Of a stretch of 64,000 nt of DNA, positions 36,100 to 45,382 are shown one piece after another. The notes beneath the pieces are model-generated. The model was not told the DNA's origin, ran no database searches, and saw only the letters and a program-made list of their open reading frames with translations. How positions within the stretch are numbered: position 1 is the stretch's first letter; each line of letters opens with the position of its first letter. This DNA comes from Porphyromonadaceae bacterium W3.11. GTDB taxonomy: Bacteria > Bacteroidota > Bacteroidia > Bacteroidales > Porphyromonadaceae. The stretch covers positions 168,647 through 232,646 of the forward strand of contig JAUISX010000006.1 of NCBI GenBank assembly GCA_030434245.1. Direction: 5' to 3'. Both the position numbers and the translations under genes were made by a program.

Positions 36100-37995
36100 A
36101 TGAAGAAAAAATCTGTTAAATTCAGTCTCGTATACAGAGACATGTATCAGAGCTCAGGAAAATATCAGCCTAGAGCTGACCAACTCGAAAAAATCGCTCC
36201 TGCAATCGTCGAAATGGGCTGCTTCTCAAGAGTAGAAACCAATGGTGGAGCTTTCGAGCAAGTACAACTTCTTTACGGTGAAAATCCCAACAAAGCAGTT
36301 AGAGCATTTACCAAAGCATTTAATGAGGCTGGTATCCAGACACATATGCTTGATAGAGGGTTGAATGGGCTTAGAATGTATCCAGTACCCGCTGACGTTC
36401 GTAAGCTTATGTATCGTGTCAAGAAGGCTCAGGGAGTTGATATTACTCGTATCTTCTGTGGACTAAATGATGTTCGTAATATTATTCCTTCAATTAAATA
36501 TGCTAAAGAGGCTGGAATGATTCCTCAGGCGACTCTATGTATCACTCACTCACCTGTTCATACAGTAGAGTACTATACTGATGTCGCTACTCAGTTAATT
36601 GAGGCGGGTGCTCCTGAGATCTGCCTTAAAGATATGGCTGGTATTGGACGTCCTGCTACTCTTGGTAAAATTGTCAAGAATATAAAAACTAAATTCCCTG
36701 ATGTTATTATAGAGTATCACGGTCACACTGGTCCAGGCTTTTCTGTAGCATCTATGCTAGAGGTATGTCGTGCTGGTGCAGATTATGTGGATTGTGCTGT
36801 AGAGCCTCTATCATGGGGTAAGATTCACCCCGATGTAATTACAATTCAAGCCATGCTTAGGGATGCTGGTTTTGATGTCCCTGACATTAACTTGAATGCC
36901 TATATGAAGGTTCGTTCGATGACTCAAGACTTCCTTGATGACTTCTTAGGGTATTTCACTAATGATAATAACTTTAAGATGACCTCTCTCCTAGTAGGTT
37001 GTGGCTTACCAGGAGGAATGATGGGTTCTATGATGGCGGATCTAAAGGGTGTTCACTCTGGAATTAATATGTTCCATAAGCAAAATGGCACTCCTGAATT
37101 GTCTATTGATGATTTGATGGTTAAGCTATTCTTAGAGGTAGAGTATGTATGGCCAAAGCTAGGATATCCACCATTGGTAACACCGTTCAGCCAGTACGTC
37201 AAGAATGTGGCTCTTATGAATGTATTCAATATGGAGCGTGGCGAAGGCAGATGGCAAGCCATTGACCCAAATACATGGGATATGATACTAGGTAAGGCTG
37301 GTCATCTTCCAGGTAAGTTGGATCCAGAAATTATTGAACTTGCGAAAGAGAAGGGACTTGAATTCTCTGAAACTAATCCACAGGATAACTATCCAGATGC
37401 ACTTGATGATTTCAAGAAGATTATGGATGAAGAAGGCTGGGATTATGGTCAGGATAATGAAGAGCTATTCGAATTGGCTATGCACGAACGTCAGTATAGA
37501 GACTACAAGAGTGGCGTAGCAAAGCAGAGATTTGAAGAGGATTTAGCTAAGATTAAGGCTGAAAAGGACGCTAAAGCTGGATACACTCCTGAGATGGTGA
37601 AGGAGATGGAGCAGATTAATCTTGAAAATATCCAGGCTAAGAAACGTGCTAACCTGAATCCTATTACCGCTCCTATCAGTGGTCAGGTATTCTGGGATGT
37701 TGACTTCGAGGATCGTTCGGCAGTACCTGCTATCGGTACTTCATATCACGCAGGGGATAAGCTATGCTTTGTACAAAGTCCTGTGTCATATAGTATGGAC
37801 GTACTCGTTGGGGTCTCTGGGCGTATTCGTGAGATCGTCGCTGAGCAAGGTGCTCAAGTCAAGAAAGGTGATGTTATTGCCTATATGGATGAAGTAACTG
37901 ATTATTTACCTGAAAAGGAAGAAAAGAATGCTCGTATCTCTCGCATAGAGGGAAGTGAGTATAAGTCTAAAAAACAGCTAAATAAAAAGAAGTGA
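36100..37995 (+). CDS. Carboxyltransferase (OadA/PycB type) with a degenerate biotinyl domain
   Basis: A 631-residue homologue of oxaloacetate decarboxylase alpha and pyruvate carboxylase subunit B. The carboxyltransferase barrel is kept: YRDMYQSSGKY (Asp metal ligand and Gln, residues ~12-22), FCGLNDVRNI, SPVHTVEYY, the carbamylated-Lys motif CLKDMAGIG and the metal His pair in EYHGHTGPG. The C-terminal domain (~545-612) has the biotinyl fold pattern (ITAPISGQVFWDV, GVSGRIREIVAEQGAQVKKG) but the EAMKM motif reads SPVSY (residues 560-564), with Ser563 where biotin-Lys should be. It may be a structural or substrate-shifted relative. No beta or gamma pump subunit is adjacent. Confidence 0.82.
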   Translation: MKKKSVKFSLVYRDMYQSSGKYQPRADQLEKIAPAIVEMGCFSRVETNGGAFEQVQLLYGENPNKAVRAFTKAFNEAGIQTHMLDRGLNGLRMYPVPADVRKLMYRVKKAQGVDITRIFCGLNDVRNIIPSIKYAKEAGMIPQATLCITHSPVHTVEYYTDVATQLIEAGAPEICLKDMAGIGRPATLGKIVKNIKTKFPDVIIEYHGHTGPGFSVASMLEVCRAGADYVDCAVEPLSWGKIHPDVITIQAMLRDAGFDVPDINLNAYMKVRSMTQDFLDDFLGYFTNDNNFKMTSLLVGCGLPGGMMGSMMADLKGVHSGINMFHKQNGTPELSIDDLMVKLFLEVEYVWPKLGYPPLVTPFSQYVKNVALMNVFNMERGEGRWQAIDPNTWDMILGKAGHLPGKLDPEIIELAKEKGLEFSETNPQDNYPDALDDFKKIMDEEGWDYGQDNEELFELAMHERQYRDYKSGVAKQRFEEDLAKIKAEKDAKAGYTPEMVKEMEQINLENIQAKKRANLNPITAPISGQVFWDVDFEDRSAVPAIGTSYHAGDKLCFVQSPVSYSMDVLVGVSGRIREIVAEQGAQVKKGDVIAYMDEVTDYLPEKEEKNARISRIEGSEYKSKKQLNKKK

Positions 37996-38018
37996 TCATA
38001 GTTGATTAAATAGTATTT

Positions 38019-38064
38019 GAGCCCAATCCGTTTATTTTTTGTAAATGGATTGGGCTCTATTTTT
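38019..38064 (+). terminator. Terminator after the carboxyltransferase gene
   Basis: GAGCCCAATCC (38019-38029) pairs with 38047-38057, extended inward by TTTA/TAAA, then a T run. It lies 24 bp after the stop and within the upstream extension of the next open frame, which shows that the kinase gene does not start there. Confidence 0.9.
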
Positions 38065-38094
38065 GTACTCCAATTAGTTTTTACACCTATTGAA

Positions 38095-38835
38095 TTGAAG
38101 CGGGTCATAAAAATCAATCCTAAGTTTAAGTCACTTCTGCCATATTTAGAGACTCTTGACGAGAATTTTGCTCAATCTGGCACAACGATTTATAAGGATA
38201 GAAATGAGGTGAAAGTAATGGATTGGAATGGTTGCTTGATTAATGTCAAAAAATATACCATCCCAAATGTTATCAATAGGGTAGTATATACGACTCTTAG
38301 AAAGCCGAAAGCAGTACGAGCATATCATTATGCTGATATCCTTAGAGAGAATGGAATTGCTACTCCTGAGCCTATTGGATACCGTCTTGAGAAAAAGGGG
38401 CTTAATCTTGGATATAGTTATTTGGTGACTGTACATTTACCATCTCAGAATATGCTCTATGAGTTTGGTGAAGGTGGTATAGAGGGTAGGGAAGATATTA
38501 TTAAAGGATTAGGGGCATTTGCTGGGAAGTTACACGATGCAGGTATTTTACATTTGGATTTTTCTCCAGGTAATGTCTTATACAAGCGAAATGATGAGGG
38601 GGAGATAGAGTTTAACTTAGTAGATATTAATAGGTTATCATTCGGTCCAGTAAGTATTAGGAAAGGATGTGCCAGCTTCGAACGATTATGGGGTGGGGAT
38701 GACTTTTTAGATCTTTTATCTGAAAGTTATGCTGAAGCAAGAGGGGAGAAAAATGTAGAAATGGTAAAAAAATGGATTCATAACTATCATCGAAGATATT
38801 GGAGCCATAGATCGCCATGGGTTATAAAGAAGTAG
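38095..38835 (+). CDS. Lipopolysaccharide kinase (WaaP/InaA-like) family protein
   Basis: A protein-kinase-fold enzyme of the Kdo/heptose kinase type. The catalytic loop is ILHLDFSPGNVLYK (His-x-Asp then Asn), the magnesium site is the LVDINRLSF block, and VKKYTIPNVINRVVYTTLRK carries the nucleotide Lys. The frame runs back to a TTG at 38017, but that lies in the terminator hairpin. Homologues start just before the IKINPKF segment, so I choose the TTG at 38095; the first in-frame ATG (38218) would cut into the kinase fold. It probably phosphorylates a lipid A-core sugar; substrate is inferred only from family. Confidence 0.78.
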   Translation: MKRVIKINPKFKSLLPYLETLDENFAQSGTTIYKDRNEVKVMDWNGCLINVKKYTIPNVINRVVYTTLRKPKAVRAYHYADILRENGIATPEPIGYRLEKKGLNLGYSYLVTVHLPSQNMLYEFGEGGIEGREDIIKGLGAFAGKLHDAGILHLDFSPGNVLYKRNDEGEIEFNLVDINRLSFGPVSIRKGCASFERLWGGDDFLDLLSESYAEARGEKNVEMVKKWIHNYHRRYWSHRSPWVIKK

Positions 38836-38910
38836 TAAAAGGGTTTGATGGTGAGTTTATAATACGAAGGTACTTTCGATATAAATTTCGACCATTATGG
38901 ACATAAAAAT

Positions 38911-39480
38911 ATGGATAAGTCTAAAGATCAGCGATCATCAGTGATAATGCAACCAGGGGTACTTGATTTTATTAAGTATGCTGCTGCATACTGTGCTCTT
39001 GTGGAGCCTCAAACTACTCCATATTGGAGTAGAGATACTATTAATGAATGTCGTAAACTTTTGGGATGGGTTTATGCTACAGGGCTTTCGTTACCAGACT
39101 TATCCCTTGACCCTTTTTTGCAATTAGAGCGAATGGTGAAGGAGTCTGAATATGACCTCGTACGGAATCGTATTCAGCATACTCTCGGGGAGCATGATCT
39201 TTTCCTAAATGCTCAGATGGAGGAGATGAAGTATTCGGATGTGCCCGTCAGTGTCAGTACTTCAGAAATATTAGCTGATATATATCAAGAACTAGCTGAT
39301 ACAGTATGGATTTTTAGGGGGCAAATAGAACGAAATATGCACCAAGCCATTGCCGAAATTAGGTATTCTCTTGAGCATGAACTAGGGAGCTTACTATTGG
39401 CAGCGACCAGACAGTTACATGATCTTCATATTGACCCATTTTTTGAGGTAGCTAATGACAATGATGAATTTTTAGGATAA
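38911..39480 (+). CDS. DUF5063 family protein
   Basis: A 189-residue, mostly helical acidic protein without signal peptide or membrane segments. It opens with VLDFIKYAAAYCALVEP and has YWSRDTINECRKLLGWVYATGLSLPDL and a later ILADIYQELADTVWIFRGQIE, a pattern matching DUF5063. No catalytic motif is visible and the function is unknown. It is followed 44 bp later by a 3'-5' exonuclease gene and then an rRNA methyltransferase gene; in Bacteroidales this trio tends to stay together (from memory of the group), hinting at an RNA-related role. Confidence 0.8.
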   Translation: MDKSKDQRSSVIMQPGVLDFIKYAAAYCALVEPQTTPYWSRDTINECRKLLGWVYATGLSLPDLSLDPFLQLERMVKESEYDLVRNRIQHTLGEHDLFLNAQMEEMKYSDVPVSVSTSEILADIYQELADTVWIFRGQIERNMHQAIAEIRYSLEHELGSLLLAATRQLHDLHIDPFFEVANDNDEFLG

Positions 39481-39524
39481 GTCTATTGACTATAACCTAA
39501 GGTTCCTAAAATAATAGACTAATA

Positions 39525-40235
39525 ATGGACAAAAAATTATTAGACATAACAAAGGATGAATTAAACAAGATGGATGTGGAGGAGCTTAACCTCCCAGTTG
39601 TTATAATTGATGAAACAAGTTCCTTTGAAGATGTCAGTGAGGCTTGCGACAAATTACTGGAAGGGCCCAAGATTCTTGGTTTTGATACCGAGACAAAGCC
39701 TTGCTTCAGAAAAGGAGAACATCGTAAGGTCGCACTTCTTCAGCTATCCAGCCAAAATATCGTCGTATTAGTCAGATTAATAAAAATAGAGGATAAGTCT
39801 ATACTGGAACCGCTTATAAAGATTCTTAAGAATAAACGGATTGCCAAAGTAGGGATCGCTATTGGTGATGATGTTCGTGGCTTATACAATAGTTATGAGA
39901 TCATTACTAATAAGTTTTTAGATCTTAGAGTATTGGCTAAAGCTTCAGGAATCGGAGCTCTTTCGCTTACCAAGATATATGGGCTATTATTTGGAAAGCG
40001 AATATCAAAGTCGCAGCAACTATCTGATTGGGAAAGACCTCAATTTACTGAAGCTCAGATACGTTATGCTGGGCTTGATGCCTATTCTGGTCTGTGCATA
40101 TATATGAAATTAAAAAGTAATGCCAAGAAGGATATGTATCAGCACTTTCAGAAACCTGAACCTCCAAAGAAGAAGAAAAGAAGGCGCTATAAGAATAATC
40201 TAGCACAGAATTCAGAACGAAATACTAAATGTTGA
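39525..40235 (+). CDS. DEDD-type 3'-5' exonuclease (RNase D/WRN-like)
   Basis: A 236-residue exonuclease domain protein. The three Exo motifs are visible: ILGFDTETKP (Asp54, Glu56), the AKVGIAIGDDVRGL block with its Asp, and RYAGLDAYSGLCIY with Tyr-x3-Asp, which is the DEDDy form. The C-terminal tail is very basic (PKKKKRRRYKNNL), suggesting nucleic-acid contact. There is no HRDC domain as in RNase D, so it is closer to small Bacteroidota exonucleases of unknown substrate. Its end overlaps the start of the RlmI-like gene by 7 bp. Confidence 0.87.
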   Translation: MDKKLLDITKDELNKMDVEELNLPVVIIDETSSFEDVSEACDKLLEGPKILGFDTETKPCFRKGEHRKVALLQLSSQNIVVLVRLIKIEDKSILEPLIKILKNKRIAKVGIAIGDDVRGLYNSYEIITNKFLDLRVLAKASGIGALSLTKIYGLLFGKRISKSQQLSDWERPQFTEAQIRYAGLDAYSGLCIYMKLKSNAKKDMYQHFQKPEPPKKKKRRRYKNNLAQNSERNTKC

Positions 40236-41428
40236 AAACTGTCACTCTTAAAAAAGATCGCAAACAGTCACTCGATCGCAGACATCCATGGATTTTTTCT
40301 CGTGGACTAGAGGATACGTCTGGAATCAATGGTGGTGATCTTATTGATGTAATTGATCATAAAGGCACGTTTATGGCAAGGGGATACTATGAGCAAGATA
40401 GTATCGCAGTGCGTATTCTTACATTCAATAAGGATGAGCAGATCAACCCAGCTTTTTGGGAACAAAGGGTACGTCAGGCTTTTGTTTTTCGACAGGCCAT
40501 TGGCTTAACTAAGCCAAGAGAGGCCTACAGGCTAGTTAATAGCGAAGGAGATGGACTACCGGGGCTGATTATCGATGTCTTTTCTGATGTGATCGTCATT
40601 GATGCATACACTAAGGCGATTCACTACCATATTAATGAGATATTATCCGTCTTGCTTACTCTCTACCAAGATGATGTTAAAGCTATTTATTATAAGGCTC
40701 CTGAATCATTAATAAACGATATTGATGTCGCATCTCGATTGGAGCAAGTGTTATGGGGCGATTATGAAGATATTGAAAATGTCATAGCTCTAGAGAATGG
40801 GGTTTCTTTCTATCCAGAGATTCTAAGTGGTCAAAAGAATACCTATACGCTAGATCAGCGGAATAATAGGCTGCATTTAAGACATCATGCTCAAGGGCGA
40901 ACCGTTCTTAGTGCCTTTTCTCATTATGGAGGTTTTTCTTTGGCAGCTCTATATGGCGATGCCAAAGAGGTAGTCTCCTTAGACTCGTCATCGAAAGCTA
41001 TAAACATTCTGGAGCGGAATATTCGGATTAATTTTGGAGACAGTCAGAGAGCACTGCGTCATACTTCTGTAGTGGAGGATCCATTTAGATATCTTCAAGA
41101 GATGCCTCATGGTGCTTTTGATATGATTATTTTAGATCCTCCTGCATTTGCTAAGCGAAGAGAGGTTCTTAGGAATGCTCTACAAGGTTATCGAAAACTT
41201 AACTCTGAAGCTATTAGAAAAATAGCTCCTCATGGTCTAATATATACGTTTTCTAATTCACAAGTTGTAAATGCTGATCTATTTAGGCAAAACATCTTTA
41301 CCAGTGCCCTAATGGCAGGTCGTGAGGTGAAAGTGCTTGATCAGTTTGGACAAGCATACGACCATCCGATTAGCATTTATCACCCTGAAGGAGAGTATCT
41401 CAAAGGATTATTATTGTACGTTGAATAA
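40229..41428 (+). CDS. Class I SAM-dependent rRNA methyltransferase, RlmI-like
   Basis: A 399-residue enzyme of the 23S rRNA m5C1962 methyltransferase family. The N-terminal PUA domain includes RRHPWIFSRGLED and ARGYYEQDSIAVRIL; the central EEHD-like domain leads to the Rossmann fold with LSAFSHYGGFSLAALYGDAKEVVSLDSS as SAM site. MIILDPPAFAKRREVL is the DPP(A/P)F motif IV, and YTFSNSQVVNADLF replaces the usual C-terminal SCS-type block: the motif VI catalytic Cys found in many m5C enzymes reads Ser here. It overlaps the exonuclease gene by 7 bp. Confidence 0.85.
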   Translation: MLKTVTLKKDRKQSLDRRHPWIFSRGLEDTSGINGGDLIDVIDHKGTFMARGYYEQDSIAVRILTFNKDEQINPAFWEQRVRQAFVFRQAIGLTKPREAYRLVNSEGDGLPGLIIDVFSDVIVIDAYTKAIHYHINEILSVLLTLYQDDVKAIYYKAPESLINDIDVASRLEQVLWGDYEDIENVIALENGVSFYPEILSGQKNTYTLDQRNNRLHLRHHAQGRTVLSAFSHYGGFSLAALYGDAKEVVSLDSSSKAINILERNIRINFGDSQRALRHTSVVEDPFRYLQEMPHGAFDMIILDPPAFAKRREVLRNALQGYRKLNSEAIRKIAPHGLIYTFSNSQVVNADLFRQNIFTSALMAGREVKVLDQFGQAYDHPISIYHPEGEYLKGLLLYVE

Positions 41429-41441
41429 GTATAAGCAGGAT

Positions 41442-42854
41442 ATGAATTATTTCAAGGCTATATCTCTATCACTCCTAATGATCCTCTTTTTTGCTCAATG
41501 TAGCAGTTGCGAAAGAGGATCAAAGAATGATAAGCATTCGACCTCAACGTATAGAGAGTGGGAGAGTATCTTGCAGAGCGATACTTTGAAGGTGGGCACA
41601 ATGACATCTCCGACTGATTTTTATATCATGAGAGATCAGAGCTTTGGCTTTGAGTATCAAAAGATCTCAGATTTCACTACGAAGCATGGTTTAACTCTCG
41701 ATGTTAAGATCTCATACAGCATTGATTCACTACTCTCATGGTTGAGAGAGGGGCAGATTGATCTTTGCATAACACCATTACCTCAGACTAAAACGAATCA
41801 GACAGAGTATTTATTTGCTGGGCTATCGAACATGAGTTCTCTAGTCTTAGTACAGAGGAAGTCTGAACACATGGTGTCCTATATTGCTGACTTAGCAGGC
41901 AAGTCGGTTTACGCCGAAAGTAATAGTGCTGCCGAACTTAGATTAAAACAAATCCAACAAGAGATTGGGCGAAATATAAATGTGATTACCAGTGATACGC
42001 TCATGAGCGAAGATCTCTTAGTCCTCATGAATAGTATAGATTCGATTCAATATGTGGTTTCGGATAAGAGGAGTGCAAGGGTTATTTCGCATTATTACCC
42101 TAAGCTGAATAGCTCGCTATCATTAAGTGCCCCTGTCAAGCATGGTTGGGTCGTTAATAATAAGAATAATAGCTTGAAAGAGGCTCTCGACGATTTCTTT
42201 TGTACCTCAAAAAAGAAGAAGCATTATGAGGAACTTCTAAAAGAAGATAGTCATTTGCAACGTTTTTTCAAGAGCGAACAAGGATACACTAGCTACAGGC
42301 CGATGAAAAATGGTGAGATCTCTCCATACGATTCAATATTTCAGAAAGAGGCCCTACGTCTGGGATGGCATTGGACATACTTAGCAGCTATAGCTTTTCA
42401 CGAATCAACCTTTAGAAGTGATATTGTCGCTTGGAGTGGAGCTCGAGGTCTTATGGGTATTATGCCTTCTACTGGAGCTGCTTATGGAGCTAATCGTAAG
42501 CAGTTGCTGGATCCCAATGTCTCAGTTAGAGTAGCGGTCGATTGCTTGCTAGAGTACGGAAGTAAATACAAGACACTTCCGAACGAACTGGACCAAATCT
42601 GCTTTACTTTAGCGTCATATAATGCTGGAAGTGGACATATTTTGGATGCCATTCGTTTGGCAAATAAGTACAATGCTCCTGTGGATAGGTGGTATGGAGG
42701 AATAAGAGAATACGTTATTCTCAAAAGTAATCCCAACTATTATAATGATCCAGTGGTTAGATTTGGTTACATGAGGGGACGAGAGACTGCAGATTATGTG
42801 GATAATATCATAGAACGTCAAGAGTACTATAAATCAATAGCAAAAGTAAAATAG
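41442..42854 (+). CDS. mltF: Membrane-bound lytic murein transglycosylase F (MltF) lipoprotein
   Basis: The start is the ATG at 41442; a longer open frame runs back into the preceding gene. The lipobox LFFAQC puts the lipidated Cys at residue 20. The N-terminal half is a periplasmic solute-binding-like domain (LKVGTMTSPTDFYIMRD, IDLCITPLPQTKTNQTEY). The C-terminal half is an SLT lysozyme-like domain with catalytic Glu321 in AIAFHESTF, followed by GARGLMGIMPSTGAAYG and SYNAGSGHI. It cleaves glycan strands of peptidoglycan to 1,6-anhydro ends. It is 13 bp after the methyltransferase gene. Confidence 0.92.
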   Translation: MNYFKAISLSLLMILFFAQCSSCERGSKNDKHSTSTYREWESILQSDTLKVGTMTSPTDFYIMRDQSFGFEYQKISDFTTKHGLTLDVKISYSIDSLLSWLREGQIDLCITPLPQTKTNQTEYLFAGLSNMSSLVLVQRKSEHMVSYIADLAGKSVYAESNSAAELRLKQIQQEIGRNINVITSDTLMSEDLLVLMNSIDSIQYVVSDKRSARVISHYYPKLNSSLSLSAPVKHGWVVNNKNNSLKEALDDFFCTSKKKKHYEELLKEDSHLQRFFKSEQGYTSYRPMKNGEISPYDSIFQKEALRLGWHWTYLAAIAFHESTFRSDIVAWSGARGLMGIMPSTGAAYGANRKQLLDPNVSVRVAVDCLLEYGSKYKTLPNELDQICFTLASYNAGSGHILDAIRLANKYNAPVDRWYGGIREYVILKSNPNYYNDPVVRFGYMRGRETADYVDNIIERQEYYKSIAKVK

Positions 42855-42888
42855 AATAATATATTAAATCAGCGAAGTTTCATTAATT

Positions 42889-43545
42889 ATGAAAGTAATA
42901 AATTTATTAGAGGAATGCTCTGTACTTAATAGGTACGTAGCAGAGTTACGTGATGTAAAAATACAGCAGGATAGACTCCGTTTTAAGAGAAATATTGAAC
43001 GGATCGGCGAAATCATGGCTTACGAAATTAGTAAAACCTTTGAATACGAGCCATGTGAGATTCAAACGCCTCTTGCTATGTCTGAAGATCTGCTGGATCA
43101 GGATAAGGTCGTTATTGCAACGATCTTGAGAGCTGGATTACCATTACATCATGGCTTTTCAAATAATCTAGACCGTGCGGATAATGCATTCGTCACAGCT
43201 TATCGTAGATACAAGGATCGCTTGGATTTTGAAGTGATGATAGAGTATCTTTCTAGTCCTAGCTTGGATAACAAAACCCTTATTATCACTGATCCAATGT
43301 TGGCTACAGGTAGCTCTATGGAGCTTGCATATCGTGCTCTTATAACTAAAGGAAAGCCAAAGAAAGTACATTTTGCATCCGTTATTGCAAGTGTTGATGC
43401 GATTGATTACCTACAGAAAGTGATGCCAGAAGATAGTACATTATGGGTTGTTGCCATAGATCCTGTGATTGATGAACATTCCTATATCATTCCAGGATTA
43501 GGAGATGCAGGAGATTTAGCTTTTGGAGAGAAGCTGGATAATTAA
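42889..43545 (+). CDS. upp: Uracil phosphoribosyltransferase
   Basis: Salvages uracil to UMP with PRPP. A 218-residue type I phosphoribosyltransferase; the PRPP loop is ITDPMLATGSSMELAYRAL, and ATILRAGLPLHHGF and the C-terminal YIIPGLGDAGDLAFG (uracil site) are typical of UPRT. It has a rather acidic, variable N-terminus (NLLEECSVLNRYVAELRD). It is the last plus-strand gene before a terminator, 34 bp after mltF. It complements cytidine deaminase at 26.7 kb in pyrimidine salvage. Confidence 0.94.
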   Translation: MKVINLLEECSVLNRYVAELRDVKIQQDRLRFKRNIERIGEIMAYEISKTFEYEPCEIQTPLAMSEDLLDQDKVVIATILRAGLPLHHGFSNNLDRADNAFVTAYRRYKDRLDFEVMIEYLSSPSLDNKTLIITDPMLATGSSMELAYRALITKGKPKKVHFASVIASVDAIDYLQKVMPEDSTLWVVAIDPVIDEHSYIIPGLGDAGDLAFGEKLDN

Positions 43546-43684
43546 TACGTTCTTAATACTAGCTTATTATGAGGCAGGCACGTTAGCACTAAGCACTCTT
43601 ACTTTGATCATTTTTGGGTCATTCTGAGACTTAACTAATGATAGGAGGGATAAGCCTCTTGCATAGTATTGCTGGTATAAAGCT

Positions 43685-43717
43685 AAAGGCAGTTGGAGTA
43701 TTTCTCCAACTGCCTTT
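43685..43717. terminator. Bidirectional terminator between upp and the cupin gene
   Basis: A 14-bp perfect stem AAAGGCAGTTGGAG (43685-43698) with 43704-43717, loop TATTT, between convergent genes. Confidence 0.9.
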
Positions 43718-43743
43718 ACTTTTATTTATATCATAATCACACT

Positions 43744-44298
43744 TTAGTGGTCATGTTCATGACCCTCTTCCATTGTTACATGAATGGTGCCTTTAGGATG
43801 CTCAGTAGGGCCATATATACTATAAAGCTTTAATGGCTTATCTCCTATGTTTTTGATGTTATGCCATTTACCTTTCGGGATGAACACAACTTCATCAGCG
43901 TGTATCTCTTGACGGAAACTTTGATCATCTTCTGTATCTCCCATAATGACTAATCCTTTTCCACTTTCGATACGGATGAACTGCTCGATATTCGTATGAA
44001 TCTCGTGTCCTATCTCACCATCTACAGGGATACTCATCAGAGTCATCTGAATATTATCTCCTGTCCATACAGTGGTTCGGAAGTTGTCGTTCTTCATGGT
44101 GTACTTCTCAATGTCGAAAAGGCTGATCTCTCCACCTTTATCACTAAAGTCAAAGATGGTCTCGTCATCATCAACATCTGTCATTGTCTCAACCCTATTG
44201 TGAGCTTCTTTTTGAGTCTCTTTTTTTTCTTCTGGAGAGCAAGCAAATAATATTACAGCTATCGCTACGAAAAAGGTGTTTAATGTTTTCTTCATCAT
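43744..44298 (-). CDS. Cupin-domain lipoprotein
   Basis: A 184-residue protein with lipoprotein signal (VILFACS, lipidated Cys about residue 20) and a charged linker. The cupin fold spans about residues 75-170: GHEIHTNIEQFIRIESGKGLVIMG supplies the first motif with two His and Glu-Gln, and VFIPKGKWHNIKN the second, a likely metal site. The tail HVTMEEGHEHDH is His-rich and could also bind metal. Function unknown; small exported cupins may be sensors or isomerases. It is 57 bp after asd and ends the minus-strand unit. Confidence 0.85.
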   Translation of the reverse strand: MMKKTLNTFFVAIAVILFACSPEEKKETQKEAHNRVETMTDVDDDETIFDFSDKGGEISLFDIEKYTMKNDNFRTTVWTGDNIQMTLMSIPVDGEIGHEIHTNIEQFIRIESGKGLVIMGDTEDDQSFRQEIHADEVVFIPKGKWHNIKNIGDKPLKLYSIYGPTEHPKGTIHVTMEEGHEHDH

Positions 44299-44355
44299 TT
44301 TCTAAGTTATTAGTTGTTTATATTATACACGTACTACTTCAGTATCAAATATAGT

Positions 44356-45366
44356 TTATTTAAATCTATTAGCCAAGAGATATTCCGCTATTTGTATCGC
44401 ATTTAATGCGGCACCTTTTCGGATTTGGTCACTCACGCACCAGAAAGTAAGTCCGTTATCATTTGTTAGATCTTTTCTTATTCGTCCAACATATACAGGG
44501 TCTTTCCCAGAAAGGAATAGAGGCATAGGATATTCCTGCTTTTGTGGCATATCCATAAGAACGACTCCTGGAGCACTCGCAAATGCTTCCTTAGCTCGAT
44601 CCACAGATATAGGCTCTTCAGTCTCCACCCATATCGCTTCAGAGTGGGCTCTTAGGACGGGAACTCTTACACATGTCGCACTCACCGGGAAGTCAGCCTC
44701 CATGATTTTACGAGTTTCATTAATCATCTTTAGCTCTTCCTTGGTGTATCCGTTCTCTGTGAATTGATCTACTTGTGGAATAAGGTTAAATAAAAGCTGA
44801 TAGGCAAACTTCTCAACCGTTAGATCGTCACCTCTTGCAAATTCCTTGGTCTGTTCTAGCAGCTCCTCAATTCCAGACTGTCCAGCACCGCTAGCACTTT
44901 GGTAAGTAGCCACATGTACTTTGGTGATGGGGGATAGCTGGTGAATAGCGTTTAAGGCAACCAACATCTGTATTGTAGTACAGTTAGGATTCGCGATAAT
45001 ATTCCTAGGAGTACTTAATGCTCTGGATGCGTTCACTTCTGTAACAATAAGAGGAACCTCAGGATCAAGTCTGAATGCACTGGAATTATCAATCATTATA
45101 GCTCCATACTTTGTGATCGTTTCTGCAAATGCTTCTGATGTGCTACCACCAGCAGATGTAAACACGAGGTCAATATCCTTGAATGTATCCCCCTCCTCCA
45201 GTAGTTCCACGGTGATTGCTTCACCCTTAACAGTATAGGTCCTTCCTACACTTCTCTTAGAGCCAAATAGTCGTAAATGATCGTAGGGAAAGTTTCTCTC
45301 CTCTAGTAATTTAATTAGTTCTTGTCCAACGGCACCCGAGGCACCAACTATTGCAATATTCATCAT
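44356..45366 (-). CDS. asd: Aspartate-semialdehyde dehydrogenase
   Basis: Reduces aspartyl phosphate to the semialdehyde, branch point for lysine/diaminopimelate, threonine and methionine. NADP site [16 protein letters not shown] at residues 5-20; catalytic Cys129 in NPNCTTIQ; the substrate and His region is [15 protein letters not shown]. 336 residues is normal. Diaminopimelate from this path feeds the MurE/MurF substrates used by the murF-alr gene at 58.3 kb. It starts 16 bp after ung. Confidence 0.95.
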   Translation of the reverse strand: MMNIAIVGASGAVGQELIKLLEERNFPYDHLRLFGSKRSVGRTYTVKGEAITVELLEEGDTFKDIDLVFTSAGGSTSEAFAETITKYGAIMIDNSSAFRLDPEVPLIVTEVNASRALSTPRNIIANPNCTTIQMLVALNAIHQLSPITKVHVATYQSASGAGQSGIEELLEQTKEFARGDDLTVEKFAYQLLFNLIPQVDQFTENGYTKEELKMINETRKIMEADFPVSATCVRVPVLRAHSEAIWVETEEPISVDRAKEAFASAPGVVLMDMPQKQEYPMPLFLSGKDPVYVGRIRKDLTNDNGLTFWCVSDQIRKGAALNAIQIAEYLLANRFK

Positions 45367-45382
45367 GATAATTCTTTAAAGT

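Noticed and set aside
38017..38094. 26-codon N-terminal extension of the WaaP-like kinase from a TTG at 38017
   Set aside because: The segment is the stem-loop of a terminator; its codons spell hairpin sequence and homologues begin later.
41337..41441. 35-codon N-terminal extension of MltF
   Set aside because: It overlaps the preceding methyltransferase gene and would hide the lipoprotein signal that starts at 41442.
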